The position numbers and the translations under genes are program-made. From Actinacidiphila acidipaludis (GTDB taxonomy: Bacteria > Actinomycetota > Actinomycetes > Streptomycetales > Streptomycetaceae), in assembly GCF_019890725.1 (NCBI RefSeq), contig NZ_JAINZZ010000034.1, positions 1 through 64,000 on the forward strand: DNA of 64,000 bases, in the 5' to 3' direction. Positions 7,721 to 16,214 of this stretch are shown in pieces. The notes beneath the pieces were generated by a model. That model searched no databases. It was not told the DNA's origin and was given only the letters and a program-made list of their open reading frames with translations. Position 1 is the first letter of the stretch; the number at the start of each line of letters is the position of its first letter.

Positions 7721-9394
7721 GTGAAAACGTTGCGGGGCAACCCCTGGGCGGTCCTGACGGTGCTGTCCCTCGGGTTCTTCATGACCCTGCTCGACCTGAC
7801 GATCGTCACCATCGCGATCCCGGACATGGTCGAGCACCTGGACGCGTCGCTCGACCAGATCCTGTGGATCACCAACGCCTACACGCTGGCGCTGGCCGCG
7901 CTGATGATCACTTCCGGCCGGCTGGGTGACCTGATCGGCAAGAAGCACCTCTTCACCGGCGGCGTCGCCCTGTTCACCCTGGCCAGTCTGGCCTGTGGCC
8001 TGTCGGGCGACCCGGCCGCACTGGTCGCCTTCCGGGCCGTCCAGGGCCTGGGCGCGGCGCTGCTGCTGCCGCAGACGCTGTCGATGATCGTCGACGTCTT
8101 CCCCGCCGGGAAGCGCGGCGCGGCCCTGGGGGTGTGGGGCGTCGTCGCCGGGCTCTCCGGCGCCGCGGGCCCGACCGTCGGCGGCCTGCTGGTCAGCGAC
8201 CTCGGCTGGCGGTGGATCTTCTTCGTCAACGTGCCGGTCGGGGTGGTCGCCGTGCTCGGCGCGCTGCTGTTGTTCCCGCGGCCCGCCCGGACGGTCCGGC
8301 ACCGCTTCGACGTGCCCGGCGTCATGCTCTCCTCGGCCGCGCTGTTCCTGCTGTCGCTCGGCCTGATCGAGGGCCGGAAGTACGACTGGAACGGCTGGAT
8401 CAGGACCAGCCTGGTCGCCTCCGTCGTGATCGGCGGGGTCTTCCTGCTCCAGCAGCGCGGCCGCCAGGACGACGAGCCACTCGTGCCGTTCTCGCTGTTC
8501 CGGGACCGCAACTTCGCGCTGATGAACGTCCTCGGCGTCGCCATCTCGTTCGGCGTCGTCGGCCTGTTCCTGCCGATCACGGTCTATCTGCAGTCGGTGC
8601 TGGGCTACAGCGCGGTCAAGGCCGGTGTGGTCCTGCTCCCGCTGTCGATCGGCACGTTCGTGATGGCGGGACCGGCCACCGTGCTGGCCGCGAGGATCGG
8701 CGGCCGGTGGATCCTGATGACGGGGTTCCTGCTGTTCGCGGGCGGCCTGGCCTGGGTGATGGGGGCGGCCGGCGTCGGCGGGAGCTGGACCGGCCTCGTC
8801 GCCCCGCTGTTCCTGATGGGCGCGGGCGCCGGCTGCACCTTCGCGCCCATGGCCGGCGAGGTGATGCGCAGCGTCCCGCCCCGCCTCACCGGCGCCGCCT
8901 CGGGGGTCAGCAACGCGCTGCGCCAGGTCGGTTCGGTGCTGGCCGGTGCCGTCGTCGGCGCCGTACTGCAGGGCCGGCTGGCCTCGTCGCTGAAGGATCA
9001 GGCGGCGCGCCGGGCGGGCTCGGTGCCGCGGGCGTACCGCGGCGGCTTCGTGCACGGCTTCGACACCGCGGGCCGGCACCTGGAGGTTGCCGGGAACCCT
9101 TCCGGCCGTACCGTTCCCGCCACCGCGCCCCCCGGCGTCGCCCAGCGGATCCAGGACGCGGCCGCGGCGGTGTTCCGGCACGGATTCGTCGACGCCATGC
9201 GGCCCACCCTGCTCGTCGCGGTCCTCGTGATGGCGGCCGGCGCGCTGTCGTGCCTGTTCGTCAGGACGTTCGACGGCGCCTCGGCGAACCCGCACGGCCT
9301 GCCGCTGTCGGAGGAGGAGATCGCGGCGGCGGAGGCCGCCGGGGAGCCGCCGCGGGGTAGCGCCGGCGGTCCGCCGGAGATGACCCGGCGGTGA
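7721..9394 (+). CDS. DHA2-family (EmrB/QacA type) MFS drug efflux transporter
   Basis: Inner-membrane proton-coupled exporter of 557 residues with about 14 predicted TM segments. TM1 carries LDLTIVTIAIPDM (motif D1), followed by WITNAYTLALAAL, the motif A loop GRLGDLIGKK, motif B RAVQGLGAALLLP and motif C GAAGPTVGGLLV. A hydrophilic insertion before the last helix (about 435-505) and a charged tail are typical of actinobacterial members. The GTG at 7721 has AAGGAGGA nine bases upstream; upstream frame is shadow. No regulator is adjacent, and the gene follows a decayed ABC exporter. Substrate unknown. Confidence 0.9.
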   Translation: MKTLRGNPWAVLTVLSLGFFMTLLDLTIVTIAIPDMVEHLDASLDQILWITNAYTLALAALMITSGRLGDLIGKKHLFTGGVALFTLASLACGLSGDPAALVAFRAVQGLGAALLLPQTLSMIVDVFPAGKRGAALGVWGVVAGLSGAAGPTVGGLLVSDLGWRWIFFVNVPVGVVAVLGALLLFPRPARTVRHRFDVPGVMLSSAALFLLSLGLIEGRKYDWNGWIRTSLVASVVIGGVFLLQQRGRQDDEPLVPFSLFRDRNFALMNVLGVAISFGVVGLFLPITVYLQSVLGYSAVKAGVVLLPLSIGTFVMAGPATVLAARIGGRWILMTGFLLFAGGLAWVMGAAGVGGSWTGLVAPLFLMGAGAGCTFAPMAGEVMRSVPPRLTGAASGVSNALRQVGSVLAGAVVGAVLQGRLASSLKDQAARRAGSVPRAYRGGFVHGFDTAGRHLEVAGNPSGRTVPATAPPGVAQRIQDAAAAVFRHGFVDAMRPTLLVAVLVMAAGALSCLFVRTFDGASANPHGLPLSEEEIAAAEAAGEPPRGSAGGPPEMTRR

Positions 9395-9569
9395 GGCGGA
9401 CGTCCTCCCCGGCCGACCGCCACGCCACCCCTGGCCGGTCTCCCGGCCGAGCCCCCGACGGGCCGCGCGCCAGGGCCTCAACCCACCGCTGGCCAGGGGA
9501 CTTTGTCAGTGCTTGGCGGTAAAATCGACAGTGTTCGAGAGGGTTGGCCGACGCCTCTGGAGGATGCCG

Positions 9570-9842
9570 ATGGCTGCTGCCGTACTGCCCCTGCCGATGT
9601 CCCTTCCGATGCCCCTGCCGAAGAAGCCGCTGCCCGCGGGCCGGCCGCGCGAGTGGTACATCGCGCACAACCGCAGGCTCAAGACCATGCGCCTGGTCAT
9701 AGCCCTGCTGGACTCCGGTGTGTACGACCCGGCCCAGGCCGGCAACGGCCGCATCCGGGCGACGGCGGACCTGATCGGCGTGCACCCGCCGTCCGACGTC
9801 ACCTGCCGCATGGTGCGGGCGCTGCTGGGCTACGGGCGCTGA
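9570..9842 (+). CDS. Small conserved Streptomyces protein of unknown function
   Basis: Ninety-residue product with a Pro/Leu/Met-rich N-terminus (LPLPMSLPMPLPKKPLP) and a conserved-looking basic C-terminal part: GRPREWYIAHNRRLKTMRL, DSGVY, RIRATADLIGVHPPSDVTCRMVRALLGYGR. I recognise this pattern from small uncharacterised Streptomyces proteins but know no function. The ATG at 9570 is preferred because GGAGG lies six bases upstream; an in-frame TTG at 9513 would add 19 residues. It is isolated and convergent with dhaM. Confidence 0.65.
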   Translation: MAAAVLPLPMSLPMPLPKKPLPAGRPREWYIAHNRRLKTMRLVIALLDSGVYDPAQAGNGRIRATADLIGVHPPSDVTCRMVRALLGYGR

Positions 9843-9870
9843 CCGTCCCACGCGGACCGTCCCGACCCGC

Positions 9871-9912
9871 GACGGCCCGGAACTCCTCGTCGTTCAGGAG
9901 TCCCGGGCCGTC
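9871..9912. terminator. Bidirectional terminator between small ORF and dhaM
   Basis: Two 17-nt arms (9871-9887 and 9896-9912) with one mismatch and an 8-nt loop lie between convergent genes, 19 bp from the dhaM stop. No T-tract, as is common in Streptomyces. Confidence 0.7.
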
Positions 9913-9930
9913 CCGGCGGCCGGCCGCTGT

Positions 9931-10377
9931 TCAGACCTTGCGGTAGTCGTAGGCCTCGGTGGCCGCCGCGGTCACGGCGTCGATGTCGGCGCCGGCCGAC
10001 GCGGACACCACCGCGGCCACGGCCCCTTCCAGGAACGGCGCGTCCACCAGCCGTGCGCCGGACGGCAGTTCGTCGTCGGCCAGCAGTGCCTTGACGGTGA
10101 GGACGGCACTGCCGAGGTCGGCCAGCACCGCCACCCCCGCCCCGCGGTCGACCGACCGCGCCGCGGAGGCGATCAGATCGGAGCTGGTGCCCAGCCCACC
10201 GTCGGGCCCGCCGCCGGCCGGCGCCACCGGTACCTCGGCGGCGCCCCCGGTGAGGTTCGCCGCGAGCTCCGCGACCGCCCTGGCCACGGCGGCGCTGTGC
10301 GAGACCAGGACCACGCCGACGAGCGGCGCGGCGTTCGGGGACGCCCCCGGGTTCGCGGACGACGACGATGCGCTCAT
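9931..10377 (-). CDS. dhaM: PTS-dependent dihydroxyacetone kinase, phosphotransferase subunit DhaM
   Basis: The 148-residue EIIA-mannose-like domain protein carries phosphate from HPr to the DhaL-bound ADP. The fold starts GVVLVSHSAAVARAVAEL, with the phosphorylated His at about residue 27, then GTSSDLI and the VLADLGSAV strand-turn. The short form, with no fused HPr or EI domain, is the actinobacterial type. Its ATG overlaps the dhaL stop by 4 bp, completing a dhaK-dhaL-dhaM operon. An 18-residue Ser/Ala/Pro-rich N-terminal extension precedes the fold, so an internal start is possible. Confidence 0.9.
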   Translation of the reverse strand: MSASSSSANPGASPNAAPLVGVVLVSHSAAVARAVAELAANLTGGAAEVPVAPAGGGPDGGLGTSSDLIASAARSVDRGAGVAVLADLGSAVLTVKALLADDELPSGARLVDAPFLEGAVAAVVSASAGADIDAVTAAATEAYDYRKV

Positions 10378-11039
10378 GCCCCGGCCTCCCGTGCCGTGTC
10401 GGCGAACGCCGTGATCAGCAGGGCCGACGAGGTCGCCCCCGGGTCCTGGTGGCCGATGCTGCGCTCGCCCAGATAGCTCGCCCGGCCCTTGCGGGCGCGC
10501 AGCGGAATGGTGGCCTGCGCGCCCTCGTCGGCCGCGGTGGCCGCCGCGGCGAACGCCTCCGCGGTCCCGCCGCCCGCGTCCAGCGCGCCCGAAAGAGCTT
10601 CGAGGGCGGGCAGCAGCGCGTCCAGCATCGTCTTGTCACCCGCCGCGGCGCCGCCGAGCTGGCCCACGCCCTCCACACCGGCGCGCAGCGCGTCCCGCAA
10701 CTGGGCCGCGCCGACCACCGGTTCGTCCCCGAGCCGCTTGCCGGCGCGGCGCAGCAGCGTCCCGTAGAGCGGGCCCGACGCCCCGCCCACGCTGGAGATC
10801 AGCTGCCGGCCCACGGCCACCAGCACGCCGCCCGGCGTGTCCGGCGGCTCCTGCTCCACGGCGGTGTGTGCCGCCGTGAAACCGCGGCGCATGTTGGTGC
10901 CGTGGTCGGCGTCGCCGATCGCCGAGTCCAGTTCGGTCAGGACCGGGGCCTCGCGGTCGATGGCGGCGGTCGCCGCATCCAGCCATCGGCGCAGGAACGC
11001 CGCGTCGATCGGTGGGCCGTCGGGAGGGAGCGCGTTCAT
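10374..11039 (-). CDS. dhaL: Dihydroxyacetone kinase subunit DhaL (ADP-binding)
   Basis: All-alpha nucleotide-binding subunit, 221 residues, that holds ADP/ATP as a coenzyme and phosphorylates dihydroxyacetone bound to DhaK. The metal-binding signature DSAIGDADHGTNM lies at residues 38-50, followed by GGASGPLYGT, the DKTMLDAL helix and the C-terminal GRASYLGERSIGHQDPGATS motif, all family diagnostics. It is second in the operon, 88 bp after dhaK and overlapping dhaM by 4 bp. Confidence 0.93.
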   Translation of the reverse strand: MNALPPDGPPIDAAFLRRWLDAATAAIDREAPVLTELDSAIGDADHGTNMRRGFTAAHTAVEQEPPDTPGGVLVAVGRQLISSVGGASGPLYGTLLRRAGKRLGDEPVVGAAQLRDALRAGVEGVGQLGGAAAGDKTMLDALLPALEALSGALDAGGGTAEAFAAAATAADEGAQATIPLRARKGRASYLGERSIGHQDPGATSSALLITAFADTAREAGA

Positions 11040-11127
11040 ACGGTGCCTTTCCGCGGGTGCCGTACGGGTCGGACGGGCGGTGTGCGGGGAGCGACGGGGG
11101 CCGTCGCGGTGACGCGGTGTGTGGTGG

Positions 11128-12120
11128 TCAGTAGCCCCAGCGCAGTCCCGGCGTCGCCACCGGCGCGTCCCACAGCCGCAGCAGTTCCTCGTCGACCTGG
11201 CAGAGCGTCACCGAGCAGCCCGCCATGTCGAGGGACGTGACGTAGTTGCCGACGAGCGTACGGGCCACCGCGACCTTGCGCTCGGCCAGCACGCGGTGCA
11301 CCTCGGCGGCGAAGCCGTAGAGCTCCAGCAGCGGCGTCGCGCCCATGCCGTTCACCAGCGCCAGGACCGGCGCGTCCGGGCGCATGTCCTCCAGGATCGC
11401 GTCCACCGAGAAGTCCGCGATCTCGCCGGACGTCATCATGGCGCGGCGCTCACGGCCCGGTTCGCCGTGGATGCCGATGCCCAGCTCCAGCTCGCCGTCG
11501 GGCAGATCGAAGGTCGGGCCGCCCTTGGCCGGGGTGCTGCAGGCGGTCAGCGCGACACCGAAGCTGCGGGAGGCCTCGTTGACCTGGCGGGCGAGGGAGG
11601 CGACGCGGTCCAGCGGCGCGCCCTCCTCGGCGGCCGCACCCGCGATCTTCTCCACGAAGAGGGTCGCGCCGGTGCCGCGGCGGCCGGCGGTGTAGAGGCT
11701 GTCGGTGACCGCCACGTCGTCGTTGACCAGCACCTTGGCGATCTGGACGCCCTCGTCCTCGGCGAGTTCGGCGGCCATGTCGAAGTTCAGCACGTCACCG
11801 GTGTAGTTCTTCACGATGAACAGCACGCCCGCCCCGCTGTCCACCGCGGCGGCCGCACGGGCCATCTGGTCGGGGACGGGGGAGGTGAAGACCTCGCCCG
11901 GGCACGCGGCGTCGAGCATCCCCCGGCCGACGAATCCGCCGTGCAACGGCTCATGGCCCGAACCGCCGCCGGACACCAGACCGACCTTGCCCTCGAAGGG
12001 CGCGCCCTTGCGCATGATGATCCGGTGTTCGACGTCCACGGTGAGATCCGGATGTGCCGCGGCGATCCCGCGCAGCGCGTCGGGTACCACGGTCTCGGGG
12101 ACATTGATCAGCATCTTCAT
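11128..12120 (-). CDS. dhaK: Dihydroxyacetone kinase subunit DhaK (substrate-binding)
   Basis: This 330-residue subunit binds dihydroxyacetone covalently as a hemiaminal to a His. Visible motifs: GGGSGHEP (51-58), KNYTGDVLNF with Asp109, and GIGIHGEPG with the covalent His at residue 218, the same number as in E. coli DhaK. The ATG at 12120 has GGAGGT upstream; ten upstream codons are excluded because the RBS lies inside them. First gene of the dhaKLM operon, which feeds dihydroxyacetone phosphate into glycolysis. General PTS genes (ptsH, ptsI) are not in the window. Confidence 0.95.
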   Translation of the reverse strand: MKMLINVPETVVPDALRGIAAAHPDLTVDVEHRIIMRKGAPFEGKVGLVSGGGSGHEPLHGGFVGRGMLDAACPGEVFTSPVPDQMARAAAAVDSGAGVLFIVKNYTGDVLNFDMAAELAEDEGVQIAKVLVNDDVAVTDSLYTAGRRGTGATLFVEKIAGAAAEEGAPLDRVASLARQVNEASRSFGVALTACSTPAKGGPTFDLPDGELELGIGIHGEPGRERRAMMTSGEIADFSVDAILEDMRPDAPVLALVNGMGATPLLELYGFAAEVHRVLAERKVAVARTLVGNYVTSLDMAGCSVTLCQVDEELLRLWDAPVATPGLRWGY

Positions 12121-12170
12121 GAGTACCTCCAGGTGAGACGGGTGCCGCACGGGAGACCTGCACTCCCTCC

Positions 12171-12199
12171 AGTATCGGTCGGGGAGTGACCCCCGTCAC
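12171..12199 (-). promoter_or_regulatory. Putative dhaKLM promoter with overlapping inverted repeat
   Basis: Read on the minus strand, TGACGG (-35 like, 12193-12198) is 16 bp from GATACT (-10 like, 12171-12176), about 50 bp upstream of dhaK. The -35 overlaps a perfect inverted repeat GTGAC-CCCC-GTCAC (12186-12199), a candidate operator. Confidence 0.45.
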
Positions 12200-12392
12200 G
12201 GACGCGCGGCGCAGCGCGGCCGGGGCGTGCGGCCGACCGGGTAAGCTCGGCCGTGCGGCCCGCTCCGGCGCGCCGCGCGGCGGTGGGGCCCGCCGCACCC
12301 GAACCGCGGCACTCCCGCCGCCAACGGTCCCTGCTTGCGAGAGGCATGCCCGAGCTGTGGCGTGCCGTCGTCCTGCGAGTAGGAGCACTTCC

Positions 12393-12878
12393 GTGGCTGA
12401 TGCACCGATGCCGGCGGTCGACGACCCGCTGCACCCCGATCCCGCTCTCGTCGCCCGGCGGCGTTCTCGGCGCCCGGGCCGTGGCCAGGGCCCGGTCATC
12501 GCCGTGGTGGCCGTCGGCGGGGCGATCGGGGCCTGCGCCCGCTACGGCGCCGGGCTCGCCTGGCCCACGCCCCCGCACGCCTTCCCCTGGACGACGCTGG
12601 TCGTCAACGCCGTGGGATGCGCGGTGATCGGCGTGTTCATGGTGATCATCACCGACGTGTGGGCCGCCCACCGGCTGGTGCGGCCGTTCTTCGGCACGGG
12701 TGTCCTCGGCGGTTTCACCACGTTCTCGACCTACGCCATCGATGTCCAGCGGCTCGTCGACGGCGGCCAGCCGCGCACCGCCCTGGCCTACCTGGCCCTC
12801 ACCGTGGTCGCGGCGATGGCCGCGGTGTGGGCGGGGGCGGCCGCCACCCGCCGCGTCGTCGCCTGGAGGCAGCAGTGA
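12393..12878 (+). CDS. crcB: Fluoride ion exporter CrcB/Fluc, first copy
   Basis: Four-TM Fluc-family fluoride channel subunit, 161 residues. After a 30-residue polar N-terminal extension come GGAIGACARYG (TM1), the TLVVNAVGCAVIGVF TM2 with the pore Asn, GVLGGFTTFSTYAIDV (TM3 with the Phe-box and the central Na-binding GGxTTFST turn) and a final TM. The GTG at 12393 has AGGAG seven bases upstream. It overlaps the following DUF190 gene by 4 bp. Actinobacteria usually carry paired crcB genes that form a heterodimer. Confidence 0.9.
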   Translation: MADAPMPAVDDPLHPDPALVARRRSRRPGRGQGPVIAVVAVGGAIGACARYGAGLAWPTPPHAFPWTTLVVNAVGCAVIGVFMVIITDVWAAHRLVRPFFGTGVLGGFTTFSTYAIDVQRLVDGGQPRTALAYLALTVVAAMAAVWAGAAATRRVVAWRQQ

Positions 12879-13312
12879 GACTCACCGGACCTGCCATGCG
12901 CCTGACCGTTCTCATCGGCGAGAACGACTGCTGGCACCACAAGCCGCTGTTCACCGAGATCGTGCACCGCGCCCACCGCGCGGGACTGGCCGGCGCGTCG
13001 GTCTTCCGCGGCATCGAGGGCTTCGGCGCGTCGTCGCTGATCCACACCGCACGCCTGCTCTCGCTGAGCGAGGACCTGCCGGTCGCCGTGGTGATCGTCG
13101 ACACCGAGGACCGCGTCCGCGCGTTCCTGCCCGAGCTCGACGAGCTGGTCACCGAGGGCCTGGTGGTCCTCGACCCCTGCGAGGTCATCCGCTACACCGG
13201 CCGCGGCGCGACGGACGGCGCGACGGACGGCGCGACGGACGGCGCGACGGACGGCGCGGCGGGCGGAGCGTCGGACGCGGCGGGCGGCGCGACGGAGGAG
13301 GGGCGGCGGTGA
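12875..13312 (+). CDS. DUF190 protein between two crcB genes
   Basis: A 145-residue PII-like DUF190 protein (MRLTVLIGENDCWHHKPLFTEIV, then GLAGASVFRGIEGFG and the VVIVDTEDRVRAFLPELD strand). DUF190 genes are commonly found with crcB, suggesting regulation of or partnering with the fluoride channel, though a mechanism is not established. The GTG start overlaps the first crcB stop (GTGA) and its own stop overlaps the second crcB start. The C-terminus is a low-complexity tail generated by a 12-bp tandem repeat. Confidence 0.85.
   Translation: MRLTGPAMRLTVLIGENDCWHHKPLFTEIVHRAHRAGLAGASVFRGIEGFGASSLIHTARLLSLSEDLPVAVVIVDTEDRVRAFLPELDELVTEGLVVLDPCEVIRYTGRGATDGATDGATDGATDGAAGGASDAAGGATEEGRR
13205..13252. 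repeat. 12-bp tandem repeat in DUF190 gene
   Basis: Four exact copies of GGCGCGACGGAC encode an Ala-Thr-Asp-Gly tail at the end of the DUF190 protein. In frame, so copy-number change alters only tail length. Confidence 0.9.
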
Positions 13313-13683
13313 ACTGGCTGCTGGTGATCGCCGGGGCGGTGGTCGGCGCGCCGCTGCGCTATCTCACCGACCGCACGGTGCAGGCGCGCCACGACAGCGT
13401 CTTCCCGTGGGGCACCTTCACCGTCAACGTGGTGGGCAGCACGATCCTCGGGCTGGTGGCCGGGGCGGTGTCCGTGGGCGCCGCGTCGGCCCATGTCCAG
13501 CTGCTCCTCGGGACCGGGCTCTGCGGCGCCCTGACGACGTACTCGACGTTCTCCTACGAGACGCTGCGGCTCGCCGAGGACGGCGCGCGCTTCTACGCGA
13601 CCGCCAACGTCGTCGGCAGCATCGCCGCCGGACTCGGCGCCGCCTTCACCGGCAACGCCCTCGCCCACGCCTTCTGGGGCTGA
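13309..13683 (+). CDS. crcB: Fluoride ion exporter CrcB/Fluc, second copy
   Basis: A 124-residue Fluc subunit, shorter than the first and without the N-terminal extension. Motifs: GAVVGAPLRYLTDR (TM1), PWGTFTVNVVGSTILGL (TM2, conserved Asn), GTGLCGALTTYSTFSYE (TM3) and a final TM ending AFTGNALAHAFWG. Start GTG overlaps the DUF190 stop by 4 bp, with a GGAGG-like run upstream, so the three genes are translated as a coupled unit. Together the two CrcB proteins are expected to form a dual-topology heterodimeric F- channel. Confidence 0.92.
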   Translation: MNWLLVIAGAVVGAPLRYLTDRTVQARHDSVFPWGTFTVNVVGSTILGLVAGAVSVGAASAHVQLLLGTGLCGALTTYSTFSYETLRLAEDGARFYATANVVGSIAAGLGAAFTGNALAHAFWG

Positions 13684-13748
13684 GCCCGCCGCCGGATCAC
13701 CAAAGCCCGGCGTGCCGCCGCGGCAGCACGGGCCGCGCCCCCGCCGGA

Positions 13749-14498
13749 TCACGACGGCCTGACGCCGTCCAGCCACTCGTCCCAGGTCTGGACGCCCCGC
13801 GCGCCCTGCCCGGCGGGCAGCAGCCCGCCGTCGGCCATCGCCGAGAACACCGCGCCGGGCAGCCGCGGCGACAGCACCAGACGGCGGCTGCCGCGGGACT
13901 TCAGCAGCCTGCGGGTCAGCGCGGCCATGTCCTCCACCCGGGGACCGGCGAACTCGGGCGCCATGCCCTGCGGCGGCCCCTCGACCAGGTCCACCAGGGC
14001 CCCGGCGACCTCCCGGACCGCGACCGGCTGGGTCGCCATCGGCGGCACCAGCACCACCGGTCCGGCCATCCGGTCGAGCAGTTGCTGCGGGAACTCGTGG
14101 AACTGCGTGGCCCGCAGCACCGACCACGGCAGCGGGCCGGTCCGTACCAGCTTCTCCTGGAGGCGTTTCCCCTGGTAGTAGCCGAGGCCGACCCGGTCGA
14201 TCCCGACGATGGACAGCGCCACGTGGTGGCGGACCCCGGCCCGCGCCCCGGCGGCCAGCAGGTTCCGGCCCGCCGTCCCGAAGAATGCCTCGGCCTTGCG
14301 GCGGCCCGTCGTCACGACGTTCGACACGTCGATCACGGCGTCCGCGGATTCCAGCGCGGAGTCCAGGCCCCGGCCGGTCATCAGGTCCACTCCGCGCGAG
14401 CGGGCGACGACCACGGGCTCATGACCCCGCGCCTCCAACGCCTCGACCACGTGCCGCCCCGTCACCCCGGTGCCGCCTGCCACCGCTACGCGCATCAT
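13749..14498 (-). CDS. NAD(P)H-binding atypical SDR / NmrA-like protein
   Basis: Rossmann-fold protein of 249 residues. The N-terminal VAVAGGTGVTGRHVVEAL dinucleotide-binding motif (GGTGxTGxxV) is followed by DVSNVV, ALSIVGIDRVGLGYYQGKRLQE (YxxxK-like) and a C-terminal substrate domain. Such proteins are annotated as NAD(P)H-binding or NmrA-like, often redox sensors or reductases of unknown substrate. Three ATGs cluster at the start; 14498 is chosen because GAGAGG is six bases upstream of it. Monocistronic, between convergent crcB and the LCP gene. Confidence 0.8.
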   Translation of the reverse strand: MMRVAVAGGTGVTGRHVVEALEARGHEPVVVARSRGVDLMTGRGLDSALESADAVIDVSNVVTTGRRKAEAFFGTAGRNLLAAGARAGVRHHVALSIVGIDRVGLGYYQGKRLQEKLVRTGPLPWSVLRATQFHEFPQQLLDRMAGPVVLVPPMATQPVAVREVAGALVDLVEGPPQGMAPEFAGPRVEDMAALTRRLLKSRGSRRLVLSPRLPGAVFSAMADGGLLPAGQGARGVQTWDEWLDGVRPS

Positions 14499-14556
14499 CT
14501 GCATCCTCTCGCCGTGCCTGGACGGGTCCCCGGGCCAGGGCGGCCCGGCGGCGCGA

Positions 14557-15912
14557 TCACGGCGCGGACACCGGGATCTTCGGCGTGGCGGCAAACGCGG
14601 CGCTCGGCGTCATGGCGACACCGCGGACCGTCACGACGCGGCCGGTCGCCACCTTCGCACACGCCATGCCGGCGGCGGTGCGGACCCCCGGCGCCGAGGG
14701 GGTGGCGATGCCCGCCGGGGCCTCGAACGCCTCGTCGGGACCCGGCCGGACGGTGGCCGACGGCCGCGCCGAGCCCTGCCCGGCCTTGCCGTCGGCGCGG
14801 GCCGGGCCGGCGGTGTGCGGCGGGACGTCCGCGGCGAGCATCGAGAAGACGTGGTCGGCGCCCGGCCCGGGCACCAGCCGGTTGTGGTCGCCGGGGTCCG
14901 GGATGCTCGGCATGGTGGTGAAGCCGAAGCGGGCCGACGGCACCTTGCGGACGTCCTGGGCCAGGCCCGCGAGCCGGTTCACCGACGCCAGTCCCGGATC
15001 GACGGTCAGCGCCTTGGTGGCGGCGTCCGCGAGGTCCAGCATCCCGGAGGGATCGGTCAGCGAACCGCTGCCGCGCAGCCGCCGGGCGAGCGACGCGAGA
15101 AAGAGGTGCTGGGCGTCGGTCCTGCCCAGGTCGCTGCCGTCGCCGAAGGAGTGCCGCGAGCGCAGGAACTCCAGCGCCGCCTCGCCCTTGAGCGAGTGGT
15201 CTCCCCGCGCGAGCTTCAGGTGCGAGTAGGGGTCGTAGACGTTGCGGTCGACGCACACCGGGACGCCGCCCACCGCGTCGGACAGCCGCACCACGCCCGC
15301 GAAGTCGGCCAGCACGAAGTGGTCGATGGGGATGCCGGTGAGGGTGTGCACGGCGGCGACCGTGCAGCCCGGGCCGAACTGCAGCGTGGAGTTGACCGGG
15401 CCGCGGTGGGCGGGCGCGACGCCGCCCTTGGGCCGGCGGCAGGCCGGCAGGTCGGTGACGGTGTCCCGGGGGATGCTCAGCACGGTCGCGTGCGAGCGGT
15501 CCGCCGACAGGTGCAGCACCATGTCGACGTCGGCGTTCTGCCCGGGGCCGCAGTCGCCGCCGAGCCGGCAGTCGGCGCTGCCCGCACGGGTGTCGGAGCC
15601 GATGACCAGGACGTTGACCGGGGTCCTGCCGAAGGCGTCCGGGCGTTCGTGGCCCGCGTCGCCGACGATCCCGCCGAAGAGCGGCATGTCCCGCAGGTTG
15701 CCGTTGAGCCGGAAGTACTCGAAGGCCACGCCCGCGGCGGTCAGCAGCACGGCCACCGAGAGTCCCACGGTGAGCCAGCGTACGAGGGGACGCCGGAGGG
15801 GACGCCGGGGGGAGCGCGGCGGCCCGTCGTCGTCGCCCTGGCCGCGCGGTGCCAGTCGTCGTGGGTCGGCCCACGCGAAGCGTCGGTGCTGCTGTTCGTC
15901 CCGGTCGGCCAT
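14557..15912 (-). CDS. LytR-CpsA-Psr (LCP) family cell-wall glycopolymer ligase
   Basis: Membrane-anchored, extracellular enzyme of 451 residues that attaches lipid-linked glycopolymers to peptidoglycan. A cytoplasmic basic N-terminus (1-43) and one TM (about 44-65) precede the LCP domain: VNVLVIGSDTRAG, NADVDMVLHLSADRSHATVLSIPRDT with the conserved Arg/Asp of the pyrophosphate site, NSTLQFGPGCTVAAVHTLTGIPIDHFVLADF and RSRHSFGDGSDLGRTDAQHLFL. A Pro/Ala-rich C-terminal tail follows. ATG 15912 was chosen because the upstream frame is Pro/Arg-rich noncoding sequence. Confidence 0.9.
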   Translation of the reverse strand: MADRDEQQHRRFAWADPRRLAPRGQGDDDGPPRSPRRPLRRPLVRWLTVGLSVAVLLTAAGVAFEYFRLNGNLRDMPLFGGIVGDAGHERPDAFGRTPVNVLVIGSDTRAGSADCRLGGDCGPGQNADVDMVLHLSADRSHATVLSIPRDTVTDLPACRRPKGGVAPAHRGPVNSTLQFGPGCTVAAVHTLTGIPIDHFVLADFAGVVRLSDAVGGVPVCVDRNVYDPYSHLKLARGDHSLKGEAALEFLRSRHSFGDGSDLGRTDAQHLFLASLARRLRGSGSLTDPSGMLDLADAATKALTVDPGLASVNRLAGLAQDVRKVPSARFGFTTMPSIPDPGDHNRLVPGPGADHVFSMLAADVPPHTAGPARADGKAGQGSARPSATVRPGPDEAFEAPAGIATPSAPGVRTAAGMACAKVATGRVVTVRGVAMTPSAAFAATPKIPVSAP

Positions 15913-16214
15913 ACGTGGGTACGTCCTCGCATCGTCCCCGGGCCGGCGGGCACGGGCGCCTACCGGCGGATCTGCCGAGTATGTCCCACTACCGGACGGT
16001 TTCCCGGCTGCCCACGCGGAGAGGGGGAGCGGCGGGCCGGCGGGCGGCGACGGTGAGCCGCGGGCGAGCGGCGGGCGAGCGGCGGGTGAGCGGCGAGGAG
16101 GGGCGGGCGGCGGTGCCAGGCCGGGGGCGAGCGGTGGGGGCATGCCGTGGTGGCCGGGATCCGCCTCCGCGGCCGGGCTCCCGCGAGCTACCGTGGGCGG
16201 CGAAGGAGGCGCCC
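15913..16214. promoter_or_regulatory. Divergent spacer with 11-bp tandem repeat
   Basis: A 302-bp region between the divergent LCP and DUF2236 genes. About 16060-16092 holds three copies of GCGGGCGAGCG (last one degenerate). AAGGAGG at 16203-16209 is the ribosome-binding site of the rightward gene. No convincing promoter or gene is seen. Confidence 0.4.

Noticed and set aside
12186..12392. Possible fluoride riboswitch before crcB
   Set aside because: The crcB-motif consensus (GGNGAUGG ... CUCCC ... GCUGAUG) was looked for. Only an isolated GCTGATG at the coding start is present, with no pseudoknot partners.
13689..13752. Duplication of the SDR gene end (CCGCCGGATCAC at 13689 and 13741)
   Set aside because: Only 12 bp, separated by 40 bp and GC-rich, so chance similarity is likely, unlike the true tandem cases.
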